Of a DNA stretch of 23,655 nucleotides, positions 14,125 through 22,083 are shown piece by piece. Under the pieces are notes generated by a model that searched no databases, was not told the DNA's origin, and was given only the letters and a program-made list of their open reading frames with translations. Each line of letters starts with the position of its first letter. The stretch's first letter is position 1. Made by a program: the position numbers and the translations under genes. Source of the DNA: Zongyangia gallinarum (GTDB taxonomy: Bacteria; Bacillota; Clostridia; Oscillospirales; Ruminococcaceae); assembly GCA_904419315.1 (NCBI GenBank), contig CAJFQY010000038.1:1-23655 (forward strand), written 5' to 3'.

Positions 14125-14820
14125 ATGTTCTTTTATCCCTATGATTACTATTATTTGATTCTGGTGGTGCCGGCTCTGTTCATTTCCCTGTGGGCGCAGT
14201 TTAAGGTGAAATCCACCTTCAACCGGTATGAGCAGGTGTATGCCCGGCAGGGGATTACGGCGACCCAGGCAGCCCGCCGCATTCTGGATCAGAATGGGCT
14301 GTATGGGGTGCGGATTGAAATGACGGGAGGAAAGCTTACCGATCACTATGATCCCCGGACCAATGTGATCCGGTTGTCCCAGAGTGTGTACAATTCCCCT
14401 TCGGTGGCGGCGCTGGGAGTGGCGGCCCATGAAGCAGGCCACGCGGTTCAGTATGGGGTGAATTACCTCCCCATCAAAATACGCAATGGTCTGGTTCCGG
14501 TAACTAACATTTGCTCTTCTCTTTCAATTCCTCTCGTTATTATTGGGTTTATTATGAGCGCCCGGCCTCTGGTCATCGCCGGTATCCTTCTTTTTGCGGC
14601 GGTGGCGGTCTTTCAGTTTGTCACCCTTCCGGTGGAGTTTAATGCAAGCCGCCGGGCCATTGCCGTGTTGGGAGAAAGCGGCATGTTAGACGAAGGGGAG
14701 CTTCAGGGGGCCAAACGGGTGCTCAACGCCGCCGCCATGACCTATGTGGCAGCACTGCTGGTCTCTTTGGCGCAGCTGTTGCGTCTGGTGCTCTTGGCCA
14801 ACCAGAGAAACAGAGATTAG
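14125..14820 (+). CDS. yugP: YugP-family membrane zinc metallopeptidase
   Basis: The 231-aa integral membrane protein has an N-terminal membrane helix (about residues 9-27), the zinc site HEAGH (102-106) and a downstream Glu171 in LPVEFNASRRA, the likely third ligand. Hydrophobic helices follow HEAGH (about 125-168) and one lies near the C-terminus (AAALLVSLAQLLRLVLL). This is the YugP (DUF2/peptidase Mx) layout, a family of neutral zinc proteases with unknown substrates. GAGGAGG lies upstream of ATG 14125. It is inserted between fmt and rsmB, where B. subtilis has no gene. A sigma-E-like promoter precedes it, hinting at a sporulation-time role, though it could simply be vegetative. Confidence 0.92.
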   Translation: MFFYPYDYYYLILVVPALFISLWAQFKVKSTFNRYEQVYARQGITATQAARRILDQNGLYGVRIEMTGGKLTDHYDPRTNVIRLSQSVYNSPSVAALGVAAHEAGHAVQYGVNYLPIKIRNGLVPVTNICSSLSIPLVIIGFIMSARPLVIAGILLFAAVAVFQFVTLPVEFNASRRAIAVLGESGMLDEGELQGAKRVLNAAAMTYVAALLVSLAQLLRLVLLANQRNRD

Positions 14821-14874
14821 AAGATTTAAGGAATAGACAGGCGTTTGAAAGGATGACAGGAAGGCGGGGACTGG

Positions 14875-16212
14875 ATGGATAAAGCAAGGATGACCGCGGC
14901 AAAGGCTCTCATCAAAGTAGAACAAAAAGGCGGCTATTCCAACCTTTCCCTAGACACTTTGCTTTCCCAAAGCGGGCTTCCCCGTCGGGACAGGGCCTTT
15001 GCGGCGGCCCTTTTTTACGGCGTTTTGGAGCGGATGCTGACACTGGACGGGGTGATCGGTGCCTACTCCAAAACGCCGCTGGAGAAATTGACGGTCCAGG
15101 TGCGGGTAGCGTTGCAGATGGGGCTGTATCAAATGCTCTATATGGACAGCGTTCCGGACAGCGCCGCCGTCAACGAAAGTGTCAATCTTATCAAGGCCTT
15201 GGGCCTGTCCAAAGCCTCCGGTTTTGTCAACGGGGTGTTGCGGAGCGCGCTGCGGGCTGGAAAGAAGCTGCCTCTCCCCGACGAGGAGAGCGACCTGCCG
15301 GGACATCTGTCCCTGCGCTATTCCTGTCCCCGATGGCTGGTAGAGCGGTGGCTGAAAAGCTACGGCCCCTCCCGGTGCAGGGGGATTTTGGAAGCTTCCC
15401 TGGGCCGCCCGCCTCTCTATATCCGGGTCAATACAGTTAAGACGGACATGCCTTCCCTTATTTCACGTTTGGAAGCGGAGGGGGTGCAGGCACAGCCGGT
15501 GCCGGGGGTTGAAAATGCCCTTGCCCTTGCGGGGACGGGAGAGGTGGGGAGCCTATCCGCTTTTCAGGAGGGGCTTTTCCATGTCCAGGATCTGTCCTCC
15601 CAGCTGTGCGCCAGGGCCATGGCCCCTGCGCCGGGAGAGCGGGTTTATGACCTGTGCTCCGCCCCCGGCGGAAAGGCCTTTACCATGGCCCAGCTGATGG
15701 AAAACAGAGGGGAACTGTTGGCCTTTGATATTCACAAGCATAAGATTAGTCTCATTGCGGAGGGGGCCCAGCGGCTGGGGCTTGACTGCATAAAATCCGC
15801 ATTAGGCGATGCCTCCCGGTTCCGTGAAGATCTTCCCGCAGCTGACCGGGTGCTGTGCGACGTGCCCTGCTCAGGGCTAGGCATCATCCGGAGAAAACCG
15901 GAGATCAAGTACAAGGAGGAGCAATCCCTCTTGGGGCTGCCGTCCATCCAGTATAAAATCTTGGAAAACGCCGCAAAATACGTAAAGGTGGGAGGCAGAC
16001 TGCTCTACTCCACCTGTACGTTGTGCCGGGAGGAAAACGAAAAGAATACAGAGCGTTTTTTGCAGGAGCATCCGGAATTTGGCCCATGTGCCCTGCCTGC
16101 GTGTTTTGACCGGCTTTTCCCTCCAAGGGAATCGGCCCACCAGGTAACCATCTTTCCGGAGGATATGGGTTCTGACGGATTCTTTATCGCTGTATTTACA
16201 AAGCTGAGGTGA
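14875..16212 (+). CDS. rsmB: 16S rRNA (cytosine-967-C5)-methyltransferase
   Basis: This 445-aa enzyme uses SAM to make m5C967 in 16S rRNA. The N-terminal NusB-like RNA-binding domain spans about 1-135 (RDRAFAAALFYGVLER, AAVNESVNLIKALG). The methyltransferase domain has the SAM-binding motif DLCSAPGGKAFTMAQ, the DVPCSGLG motif with one active Cys, and the nucleophile Cys in LLYSTCTL. ATG 14875 has GGAAGG upstream. Length is normal. It is followed after 7 bp by rlmN, the usual order. Confidence 0.95.
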   Translation: MDKARMTAAKALIKVEQKGGYSNLSLDTLLSQSGLPRRDRAFAAALFYGVLERMLTLDGVIGAYSKTPLEKLTVQVRVALQMGLYQMLYMDSVPDSAAVNESVNLIKALGLSKASGFVNGVLRSALRAGKKLPLPDEESDLPGHLSLRYSCPRWLVERWLKSYGPSRCRGILEASLGRPPLYIRVNTVKTDMPSLISRLEAEGVQAQPVPGVENALALAGTGEVGSLSAFQEGLFHVQDLSSQLCARAMAPAPGERVYDLCSAPGGKAFTMAQLMENRGELLAFDIHKHKISLIAEGAQRLGLDCIKSALGDASRFREDLPAADRVLCDVPCSGLGIIRRKPEIKYKEEQSLLGLPSIQYKILENAAKYVKVGGRLLYSTCTLCREENEKNTERFLQEHPEFGPCALPACFDRLFPPRESAHQVTIFPEDMGSDGFFIAVFTKLR

Positions 16213-16219
16213 TTTCATC

Positions 16220-17269
16220 GTGGAAAATGGACAAATGGATATCAAATCCCTGTCTCTGGAGGAGATGGAACCTCTGCTGATGGAATTGGGGTTAAAAAAG
16301 TTCCAGGTAAAGGAAGTATTTTCCTGGTTGCACCAAAAACAGGTCGAATCTTTTGATGAAATGACCAATATTTCTAAGGCGGGAAGGGAAGCCCTTGACA
16401 AGAAGTTTTACATAAATTTCTTAAAAATCACAAAAAAGCTTGTATCTTCCCTAGATGGTACGATAAAATATCTTTATGAGCTCCGGGACGGACAGATGGT
16501 AGAAAGCGTTCTTATGCATTATCAGCATGGCAACAGCCTGTGCATTTCTACCCAGGCAGGCTGCCGGATGGGATGCAAATTCTGCGCGTCTACCCTGGCG
16601 GGACTGGCCAGGAATCTGACCCCTTCGGAGATGCTCGATGAAATCTATACCGCCCAGAGGGATTCGGGGGAAAAGGTGAACAGCGTGGTGCTCATGGGTA
16701 TCGGCGAGCCGCTGGACAATTATGACAATGTCCTCCGTTTTCTGCGGATTCTCTCCAGCAAGGAGGGAATGAATATGAGCCTGCGGCATGTATCCCTTTC
16801 CACCTGTGGGATTGTACCCATGATTGACCGGCTGGCAGAGGAAAATCTGCAGCTGACCCTTTCTATTTCCCTTCACGCGCCCAATAACGCCATCCGGGAT
16901 CAGATGATGCCGGTCAATAAAAGATGGAATATGGATGAGCTCCTCACAGCTTGCGACCGTTATTTTGAAAAAACAGGACGGCGTATTTCCTATGAATATG
17001 CCCTAGTGGGCGGTGTCAATGACAGTGTGGATGCAGCCAGGGAATTGGGCCGGCGGATGCACGGGAAGAACTGTCATGTCAACTTAATCCCCGTCAACGA
17101 GGTCAAAGAGCGGGGCTTTAAGAAAGGTTCAAAAGAAAGTATTCGAAAATTTGCCAATATTTTGGAGGGCTATGGTGTGACAACCACGGTCCGACGGGAA
17201 CTTGGTTCCGATATCAATGCTGCCTGTGGCCAGCTGCGGCGGCAGCAGGCATTAGAGGGGGAATCGTAG
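16220..17269 (+). CDS. rlmN: Dual-specificity radical SAM rRNA/tRNA (adenine-C2)-methyltransferase
   Basis: This 349-aa radical SAM enzyme methylates C2 of A2503 in 23S rRNA and A37 in some tRNAs. The [4Fe-4S] ligands are Cys115, Cys119 and Cys122 in CRMGCKFC. The two mechanistic Cys are Cys108 (seven residues before the cluster) and Cys336 in INAACGQLR. MGIGEPLDNY and LVGGVNDS are further signatures. GTG 16220 is chosen (GAGGTG 9 bases upstream); ATG 16235 is a weaker in-frame alternative. The stop is two bases before the next start. Confidence 0.96.
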   Translation: MENGQMDIKSLSLEEMEPLLMELGLKKFQVKEVFSWLHQKQVESFDEMTNISKAGREALDKKFYINFLKITKKLVSSLDGTIKYLYELRDGQMVESVLMHYQHGNSLCISTQAGCRMGCKFCASTLAGLARNLTPSEMLDEIYTAQRDSGEKVNSVVLMGIGEPLDNYDNVLRFLRILSSKEGMNMSLRHVSLSTCGIVPMIDRLAEENLQLTLSISLHAPNNAIRDQMMPVNKRWNMDELLTACDRYFEKTGRRISYEYALVGGVNDSVDAARELGRRMHGKNCHVNLIPVNEVKERGFKKGSKESIRKFANILEGYGVTTTVRRELGSDINAACGQLRRQQALEGES

Positions 17270-17271
17270 TT

Positions 17272-18003
17272 TTGTATAGGATAATCAGCGAAACCGATGC
17301 CGGGCTGATCCGGGATAATAACCAGGACTGCCTACAGGCTGGGACCATCGGGGAACATACCCTGTGGGCTGTGGTCTGTGACGGCATGGGTGGAGCCAGC
17401 GGCGGCAAGATTGCCAGTGAGACTGCGGTACAGATTATATCTAAAAATATTGTCAGCCATTACAAAGAGGAGATGGGGCTAAATTCCATCCGTTCTGTGC
17501 TGTTTACCGCGGTCAGCGCTGCCAACGCAATGATCTATGACATGGCGCAAAACGACGAGGATCTCAAGGGAATGGGAACCACCGTAGTAGCGATGATTAT
17601 CAGCGGGGATACGGCGTGTATTGCCCATGCTGGGGATTCCCGGGCCTATAAAGTAGGTAGGGAAACATTGGAACAGATCACCAAGGACCATTCCATTGTT
17701 CAGTTTTTGGTGGAGCAGGGAGAAATCACCCAAGAAGAGGCGAGAAGCCATCCCAACAAAAACTTCATCACCCGAGCGGTGGGAGTGCAAAGTGATATTG
17801 AGATCGACTACAATGAGATTACCCTTGCAGATGATGACAAAATACTGATTTGTACCGACGGGCTCACCAACTGCGTCACTGATGAGGAAATTCACGCGAC
17901 CTTGATGAGCGAAGATGCCCAGTTGAGCGCCCGGCGTTTAGTGGAAAAGGCAAACCAACATGGCGGACAGGACAATATCTCCGTTGTCGTCATCACACAG
18001 TAA
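17272..18003 (+). CDS. prpC: PP2C-type Ser/Thr protein phosphatase
   Basis: The 243-aa enzyme removes phosphate from Ser/Thr residues, typically antagonising the adjacent kinase. PPM motifs are all visible: SETDAGLIRDNNQD, VCDGMGGASGG, MGTTVV, IAHAGDSRAY, KDHSIVQ, LICTDGLTN and GGQDNISVVV, with the Asp residues that hold two metal ions. The start is TTG 17272 (GAGGGG upstream), two bases after rlmN. Length matches B. subtilis PrpC. The pairing with prkC is conserved through Firmicutes. Confidence 0.95.
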   Translation: MYRIISETDAGLIRDNNQDCLQAGTIGEHTLWAVVCDGMGGASGGKIASETAVQIISKNIVSHYKEEMGLNSIRSVLFTAVSAANAMIYDMAQNDEDLKGMGTTVVAMIISGDTACIAHAGDSRAYKVGRETLEQITKDHSIVQFLVEQGEITQEEARSHPNKNFITRAVGVQSDIEIDYNEITLADDDKILICTDGLTNCVTDEEIHATLMSEDAQLSARRLVEKANQHGGQDNISVVVITQ

Positions 18004-18024
18004 GGGCAGGAGGATTTTGCTTTG

Positions 18025-19989
18025 ATGGATAGAAACGATAAGTACATCGGCAAAAAACTGGATGGACGCTATGAGATCCAGGAACTCATCGGCGTCGGCG
18101 GCATGGCCAATGTCTATAAAGCCCATGACAGGGCTGCCAACCGGACAGTAGCGGTAAAGATCCTGCGGGACGAATATCTGTCCAACGAGGAATTGCTTCG
18201 CCGTTTTAAGAATGAGTCCAAGGCCATTGCTGTGCTCAGCCATCCCAATATTGTCAAGGTCTATGACGTGATCTTTGCCGACAAAGTTTATGCGATCGTT
18301 ATGGAGTACATCGATGGCATCACCCTGAAAGAATATATTGAGCAGCAGCATGTGCTCAAATGGAAGGAAGCGGTCCACTTCACAGTGCAGATTCTCCGCG
18401 CCCTTCAGCATGCCCATGATAAAGGCATTGTTCACCGGGATATTAAACCCCAGAACATTATGCTGTTAGAAGATGGCACCATCAAGATGATGGACTTCGG
18501 CATCGCCCGTTTTGCCCGGAGCGAGACCAAAACCATCACCGACCGGGCCATTGGCTCGGTTCACTATATCAGCCCGGAGCAGGCTTGCGGTGAGGTCACC
18601 GATGAAAAGACGGACATTTATTCCGTAGGCGTTATGCTCTTTGAGATGCTGACAGGAGAACTGCCTTTTGATGCAGACCGCCCGGTGACGGTGGCCATTC
18701 AGCAGATTCAGGCCCAGCCTAAGCGCCCGCGGCAGATTAATCCCAATATCCCTGAGGGATTGGAGGAGATTACCGTCCGGGCCATGCAGAAGGACCGCAG
18801 CCGCCGTTATCAGAGCGCAGCGGAGATGCTCAGGGACATTGATGAATTTAAGAAAAATCCCTCCATTCAGTTTGAGTATAAATATATGCAGCAGCAGCCG
18901 GAGTACCAAAAGACTATTGCCAGCGCCCGCAAACAGAAAACGGAGGATGCGGTGAAAAAGAAATCGCCGGCCATTCCCATTATGGGCGGCATCACCTTGG
19001 CGTTTGTGGTCATTGCCATCCTGTTTGTGGCGGGTATGATCTGGATCGCCAATCCCTTTGCCAGCGTAGAAGAAGTGGTACTGCCGAATTTTGTAGGGCT
19101 GACCTATGATATGATTGTCAATGATGAGCTCTATGAAGATTTTGATATTGTAGTGGAGATTGAGGAACCCAATGATACCTATGATAAGGGCATCATCTTC
19201 GAACAGAACCCAAAGGCGGGAAGAACCGTCCGGGTGGGTTCGGAGGTCAAGGTAAAGGTCTCCAGCGGCAAGACGGTCATCACCATTCCTACATTGGCCA
19301 ACGTAGAGTCGACACTGGCTTCCGGACAGCTGACGGATATGGGGCTGGAGGTCAGCCAGAAGACGGAATACAATGACAGCGTGGCAGAGGGGAATGTCAT
19401 CCGAACCGATCCGGTGGAAGGATCGGAAGTGGATGCGGGAACATCTGTTATCCTGTATGTAAGCTTGGGCCCGGAGGAAAAGCTCATTGACATGCCCAAT
19501 GTCACGGGCATCCAGCTGGAAACTGCCCGTACTCTTTTACAGCAAAGCGGCTTAAAGGTCAACAAGGTCAATACCGATCCCAGCAGCGATCGGCCTGCGG
19601 GAACTGTCATCCAGCAGGATCCTGCGGCAGGTACCCAGATTGCGTCGGGCAGCGCCGTCACATTGACCATTTCCGGCTCTAGTGAAAGTGAATCGACGCA
19701 AACCCAGGAGGGGAATGAGGCAAGGGTTTTTGTGCCATTGCCCATGAGCTATCAATACGAGACCAATTTGACGGCAACCCTCAATGACGAGATTGTCTAT
19801 GATGAGACGGTGATCCCCAGTGAGGATCAGTCGTGGCAGGGATACTTTGTGGGCACCGGTGTTGGAGATGTGAAAATTTATCTCAACGGGAAGCTCTATA
19901 TGGAGTGGTCGGTCAACTTCGACGAAAACTCGGCCGAAACCATTGTGGACAATTCTTCCGGATTCGATCCCACACCTTCCATCGGTTAG
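18025..19989 (+). CDS. prkC: PASTA-domain Ser/Thr protein kinase
   Basis: The 654-aa transmembrane kinase has a cytoplasmic Hanks-type domain (about 14-275) with the Gly loop GVGGMA, Lys45, catalytic Asp139 in HRDIKPQN, Asp157 in DFG, and SVHYISPEQA. A basic juxtamembrane stretch and one membrane helix (about 317-341) follow. Three extracellular PASTA repeats (about 350-560) should bind muropeptides or lipid II. Beyond them a Ser/Glu/Thr linker leads to an extra 85-residue beta-rich domain. AGGAGG is at 18009-18014. ATG 18025 is used, but the adjacent TTG 18022 has slightly better spacing. In Bacillus PrkC signals germination in response to peptidoglycan fragments. Confidence 0.95.
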   Translation: MDRNDKYIGKKLDGRYEIQELIGVGGMANVYKAHDRAANRTVAVKILRDEYLSNEELLRRFKNESKAIAVLSHPNIVKVYDVIFADKVYAIVMEYIDGITLKEYIEQQHVLKWKEAVHFTVQILRALQHAHDKGIVHRDIKPQNIMLLEDGTIKMMDFGIARFARSETKTITDRAIGSVHYISPEQACGEVTDEKTDIYSVGVMLFEMLTGELPFDADRPVTVAIQQIQAQPKRPRQINPNIPEGLEEITVRAMQKDRSRRYQSAAEMLRDIDEFKKNPSIQFEYKYMQQQPEYQKTIASARKQKTEDAVKKKSPAIPIMGGITLAFVVIAILFVAGMIWIANPFASVEEVVLPNFVGLTYDMIVNDELYEDFDIVVEIEEPNDTYDKGIIFEQNPKAGRTVRVGSEVKVKVSSGKTVITIPTLANVESTLASGQLTDMGLEVSQKTEYNDSVAEGNVIRTDPVEGSEVDAGTSVILYVSLGPEEKLIDMPNVTGIQLETARTLLQQSGLKVNKVNTDPSSDRPAGTVIQQDPAAGTQIASGSAVTLTISGSSESESTQTQEGNEARVFVPLPMSYQYETNLTATLNDEIVYDETVIPSEDQSWQGYFVGTGVGDVKIYLNGKLYMEWSVNFDENSAETIVDNSSGFDPTPSIG

Positions 19990-20003
19990 TAGTAACAAGA
20001 AAG

Positions 20004-20903
20004 ATGAACATGAAGAATATTCAAGGACTGATTGTCAAAGCATTGGGTGGTTTTTACTATGTAAAAACCACCCAAGCCTTGTTTGAATGCAGGGCAAGAG
20101 GAAAGTTTAGAAAAATTGAACAGACCCCCCTAGTAGGGGATGAGGTAGAAATTTCTCCCACAGAGGAGGGGAAAGGGTATGTAACTCGGATCCTGCCTCG
20201 GAGAAATTTCCTGGTTCGTCCGCCATTAGCCAATATCGACAGGTTGATACTTGTAACCTCCATTGATGAACCGGCACCCAATACCCTGGTACTGGATAAG
20301 CTGATTGCGATTGCTGAGCACAAGGAGATTGATCCAGCGGTGGTGATATCCAAAGCGGATTTACAGAAGGATCAGGCTGTGGCTTTTGCGGATATTTACC
20401 GCGGTTGCGGCTTTGATGTGTTTGTGGTTTCCAATGAGACAGGGGAGGGAGTGGACCAGGTCCGAGCATATCTGCAAGGGAAGCTTAGTGCTTTTTGCGG
20501 TAACTCTGGTGTGGGAAAATCCAGCCTGCTCAACCGCATTGATGAGCGGCTGCAGTTGGAAACCGCCCATATCAGCCAAAAACTGGGCCGTGGCCGGCAT
20601 ACCACCCGCCATGTGGAGCTTTATGAACTTCCTGAAGGCGGCTACATTGCGGATACGCCGGGATTTTCCTCGGTGGATTTAGAACGGTGCGAGGTTATCC
20701 TCAAAGATCAGCTCCAATACTGCTTCCGAGAGTTTGAGGAGTATATTCCCCAGTGTAAATTTACCGGTTGTTCCCACACCTGTGAAAAAGGATGCGCAGT
20801 CATCCGCGCTGTAGAGGAAGGAAAGATCCCCATTTCCCGTCATGAAAATTACCGGGCACTTTATGAGGATGCAAAAAATATCAAGGAGTGGGAGCTGAAA
20901 TGA
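20004..20903 (+). CDS. rsgA: Ribosome small-subunit-dependent GTPase A
   Basis: The 299-aa circularly permuted GTPase acts in late 30S maturation. An OB-fold N-domain (GLIVKALGGFYYVKTT, GDEVEIS) precedes the G-domain in permuted order: G4 SKAD, G1 GNSGVGKSSLLN, then G3 DTPGFSS. A C-terminal zinc module follows with Cys/His ligands (CKFTGCSHTCEKGC). Starts at 20004 and 20010 (M-N-M) are both possible. The ribosome site is weak (AAGAAAG), unlike most genes here. The longer frame from 19833 is a shadow of prkC. Confidence 0.95.
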   Translation: MNMKNIQGLIVKALGGFYYVKTTQALFECRARGKFRKIEQTPLVGDEVEISPTEEGKGYVTRILPRRNFLVRPPLANIDRLILVTSIDEPAPNTLVLDKLIAIAEHKEIDPAVVISKADLQKDQAVAFADIYRGCGFDVFVVSNETGEGVDQVRAYLQGKLSAFCGNSGVGKSSLLNRIDERLQLETAHISQKLGRGRHTTRHVELYELPEGGYIADTPGFSSVDLERCEVILKDQLQYCFREFEEYIPQCKFTGCSHTCEKGCAVIRAVEEGKIPISRHENYRALYEDAKNIKEWELK

Positions 20904-20922
20904 TCCAAGGAGGGAAATGCTG

Positions 20923-21558
20923 ATGAAACGCTGTGTCATTCTGTCAGCCGCCCCTGTGATGAATACCCGCGGCCTGCGGCAGCTGGTGGAGGAAGGGGAT
21001 TATATTATCTGCGCCGATGGAGGAGTCAAATTGGCCCAGAGGCTGGGGATTACTCCTAACCTTATTTTGGGGGATTTTGACTCTTTGGATCAGGTGCCCG
21101 ATATCGCGCCGGTTTTCACCTACGAGAGGGAAAAAGACGACACTGATACCATGCTTGCGATTAAGCAGGGCATTGCGGAAGGCTGTGACTACTTTTTATT
21201 GCTGGGCGGCCTGGGCGGCGCGCTGGATCACACCTATGCCAACATACAGGCGCTGTGTTACCTATGCCGCCATGGCTGTCAGGGCTACCTAATGAATGCG
21301 GATAACATTGCCACCATTGTGGAAAACACCACAGTGGAGGTGGAAAGGAAAGAAGGCTTCAAACTTTCCTTGTTTTCTTATTCGGATACCTGCGAGGGCG
21401 TGACCCTCCGGGGAGTTAAATACCCTCTGACCGATGCGGTTTTGACCCAGGGTTTCCCTCTGGGCGCCCGCAATGAAATTTTAGAGGCAAAGGCCCGGAT
21501 TACGGTCAAAAATGGCGCTCTGCTCATCATTTTAGCAAGAGATTCGAACACAATCTAA
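20923..21558 (+). CDS. thiN: Thiamine pyrophosphokinase
   Basis: The 211-aa enzyme transfers pyrophosphate from ATP to thiamine, giving thiamine diphosphate. Visible signatures are ICADGGVKLA, LILGDFDSLD, KDDTDTMLA and GGLGGALDHTYAN in the catalytic domain, and a C-terminal thiamine-binding beta domain (GFKLSLFSYSD, GVTLRGVKYPL). ATG 20923 is 8 bases after AAGGAGGG; ATG 20917 is too close. It directly follows rsgA. In B. subtilis rpe lies between the two, but here the gap is under 20 bp. Confidence 0.95.
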   Translation: MKRCVILSAAPVMNTRGLRQLVEEGDYIICADGGVKLAQRLGITPNLILGDFDSLDQVPDIAPVFTYEREKDDTDTMLAIKQGIAEGCDYFLLLGGLGGALDHTYANIQALCYLCRHGCQGYLMNADNIATIVENTTVEVERKEGFKLSLFSYSDTCEGVTLRGVKYPLTDAVLTQGFPLGARNEILEAKARITVKNGALLIILARDSNTI

Positions 21559-21631
21559 TCCGCCGGCGTATAATGGAGCAGAACCGGTTGCTTGACGGGT
21601 TTTATACAAACTCTAAGGGGTGGTGGGTCGA

Positions 21632-21790
21632 TTGTCCGCAAGACGTCGGAGGGACCGCAGGGCACTGACGTGCTTGACCATAGCCTTTGGAGCGGGAATC
21701 ATCATCGCGCTTTGCTTTTCCTTTAAGTTTATTGCCGTGGTATCTCTGATCTGCCTTTTGATTGTGGGGATCGGGTCGCTGCGGTGTTAG
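21632..21790 (+). CDS. Small membrane protein (52 codons), unrecognised family
   Basis: This frame starts at TTG 21632, behind a purine-rich AAGGGGTGGTGGG (21615-21627), and ends at TAG 21788-21790. The product has a strongly basic N-terminus (SARRRRDRRA), then two closely spaced hydrophobic stretches (about residues 14-28 and 33-47) with a short FKF turn, and ends in Leu-Arg-Cys. The pattern predicts a membrane hairpin or one long helix with the N-terminus in the cytoplasm. It fills the gap between thiN and spoVM. No function is known to me. A mother-cell sporulation role is possible from its neighbours, but is not shown. Confidence 0.6.
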   Translation: MSARRRRDRRALTCLTIAFGAGIIIALCFSFKFIAVVSLICLLIVGIGSLRC

Positions 21791-21828
21791 CAAGGGGCGG
21801 ATATGACGGTCTTGATGGAGGTTTTGGT

Positions 21829-21912
21829 ATGAAAATCGTAGTGATCAAAAGCCCTAAGTTTATCGCGGGAATCCTGAGGATGATCTTTAAAATTAAAAAG
21901 GAACCAGCCTAA
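21829..21912 (+). CDS. spoVM: Stage V sporulation protein M (27 aa)
   Basis: ATG 21829 to TAA 21910-21912 encodes a 27-residue peptide with the pattern MKxxxIKxPKFxxGIxR, followed by a hydrophobic patch and a basic end (IKKEPA). B. subtilis SpoVM (26 aa) shares MK, IK, PKF, GI and R at the same positions. SpoVM is an amphipathic helix that recognises the curved forespore membrane and recruits the ATPase SpoIVA to start coat assembly. GGAGG at 21817-21821 is 7 bases before the ATG. The position after thiN matches B. subtilis. A strong terminator follows 7 bases after the stop. It is too short for routine gene callers. Confidence 0.92.
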   Translation: MKIVVIKSPKFIAGILRMIFKIKKEPA

Positions 21913-21919
21913 AGAAAAA

Positions 21920-21943
21920 GGAACGCGAAGGCGTTCCTTTTTT
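21920..21943 (+). terminator. Intrinsic terminator after spoVM
   Basis: GGAACGC (21920-21926), loop GAAG, GCGTTCC (21931-21937), then six T. The upstream A run (21915-21919) can pair with the T run. It closes the yicC-to-spoVM block. Confidence 0.95.
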
Positions 21944-21956
21944 ACATAAGGGAGAG

Positions 21957-21985
21957 AAGAGGATGCGAGAAAGCATCCTCTTTTT
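21957..21985 (+). terminator. Second tandem intrinsic terminator
   Basis: AAGAGGATGC (21957-21966) pairs perfectly with GCATCCTCTT (21973-21982) around loop GAGAAA, ending in five T. It lies 13 bases after the first terminator, so read-through from the housekeeping block into sipL should be very low. Confidence 0.92.
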
Positions 21986-22010
21986 CTGTGCTGATTTGGA
22001 CGAACACGGT

Positions 22011-22038
22011 GCATATTCGGGACAGGGGGGGAATATAG
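22011..22038 (+). promoter_or_regulatory. Candidate sigma-E promoter of sipL
   Basis: GCATATT (22011-22017) is an exact match to the sigma-E -35 KMATATT. Thirteen bases later AATATAGA (22031-22038) is a weak -10, matching CATACAMT at about half its positions. Tandem terminators just upstream imply that sipL needs its own promoter, and C. difficile sipL is sigma-E controlled. The weak -10 limits certainty. Confidence 0.45.
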
Positions 22039-22083
22039 ATGTGGTAGGTTACAAAAGACTAGTAAGAAGGAGAGAGCTTCCTT

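Noticed and set aside
21569..21574. TATAAT after thiN as a sigma-A promoter
   Set aside because: The -10 is perfect, but no TTGACA-like box lies 16-18 bases upstream.
21603..21610. TATACAAA as a sigma-E -10 for the 52-codon gene or spoVM
   Set aside because: There is no acceptable -35 at 13-15 bases upstream, and the resulting transcript would lack the ribosome site of the first small gene.
21602..21793. A 63-codon - strand frame over the small membrane gene
   Set aside because: It is the mirror of the + strand frame, has no ribosome site, and is a hydrophilic product without motifs.
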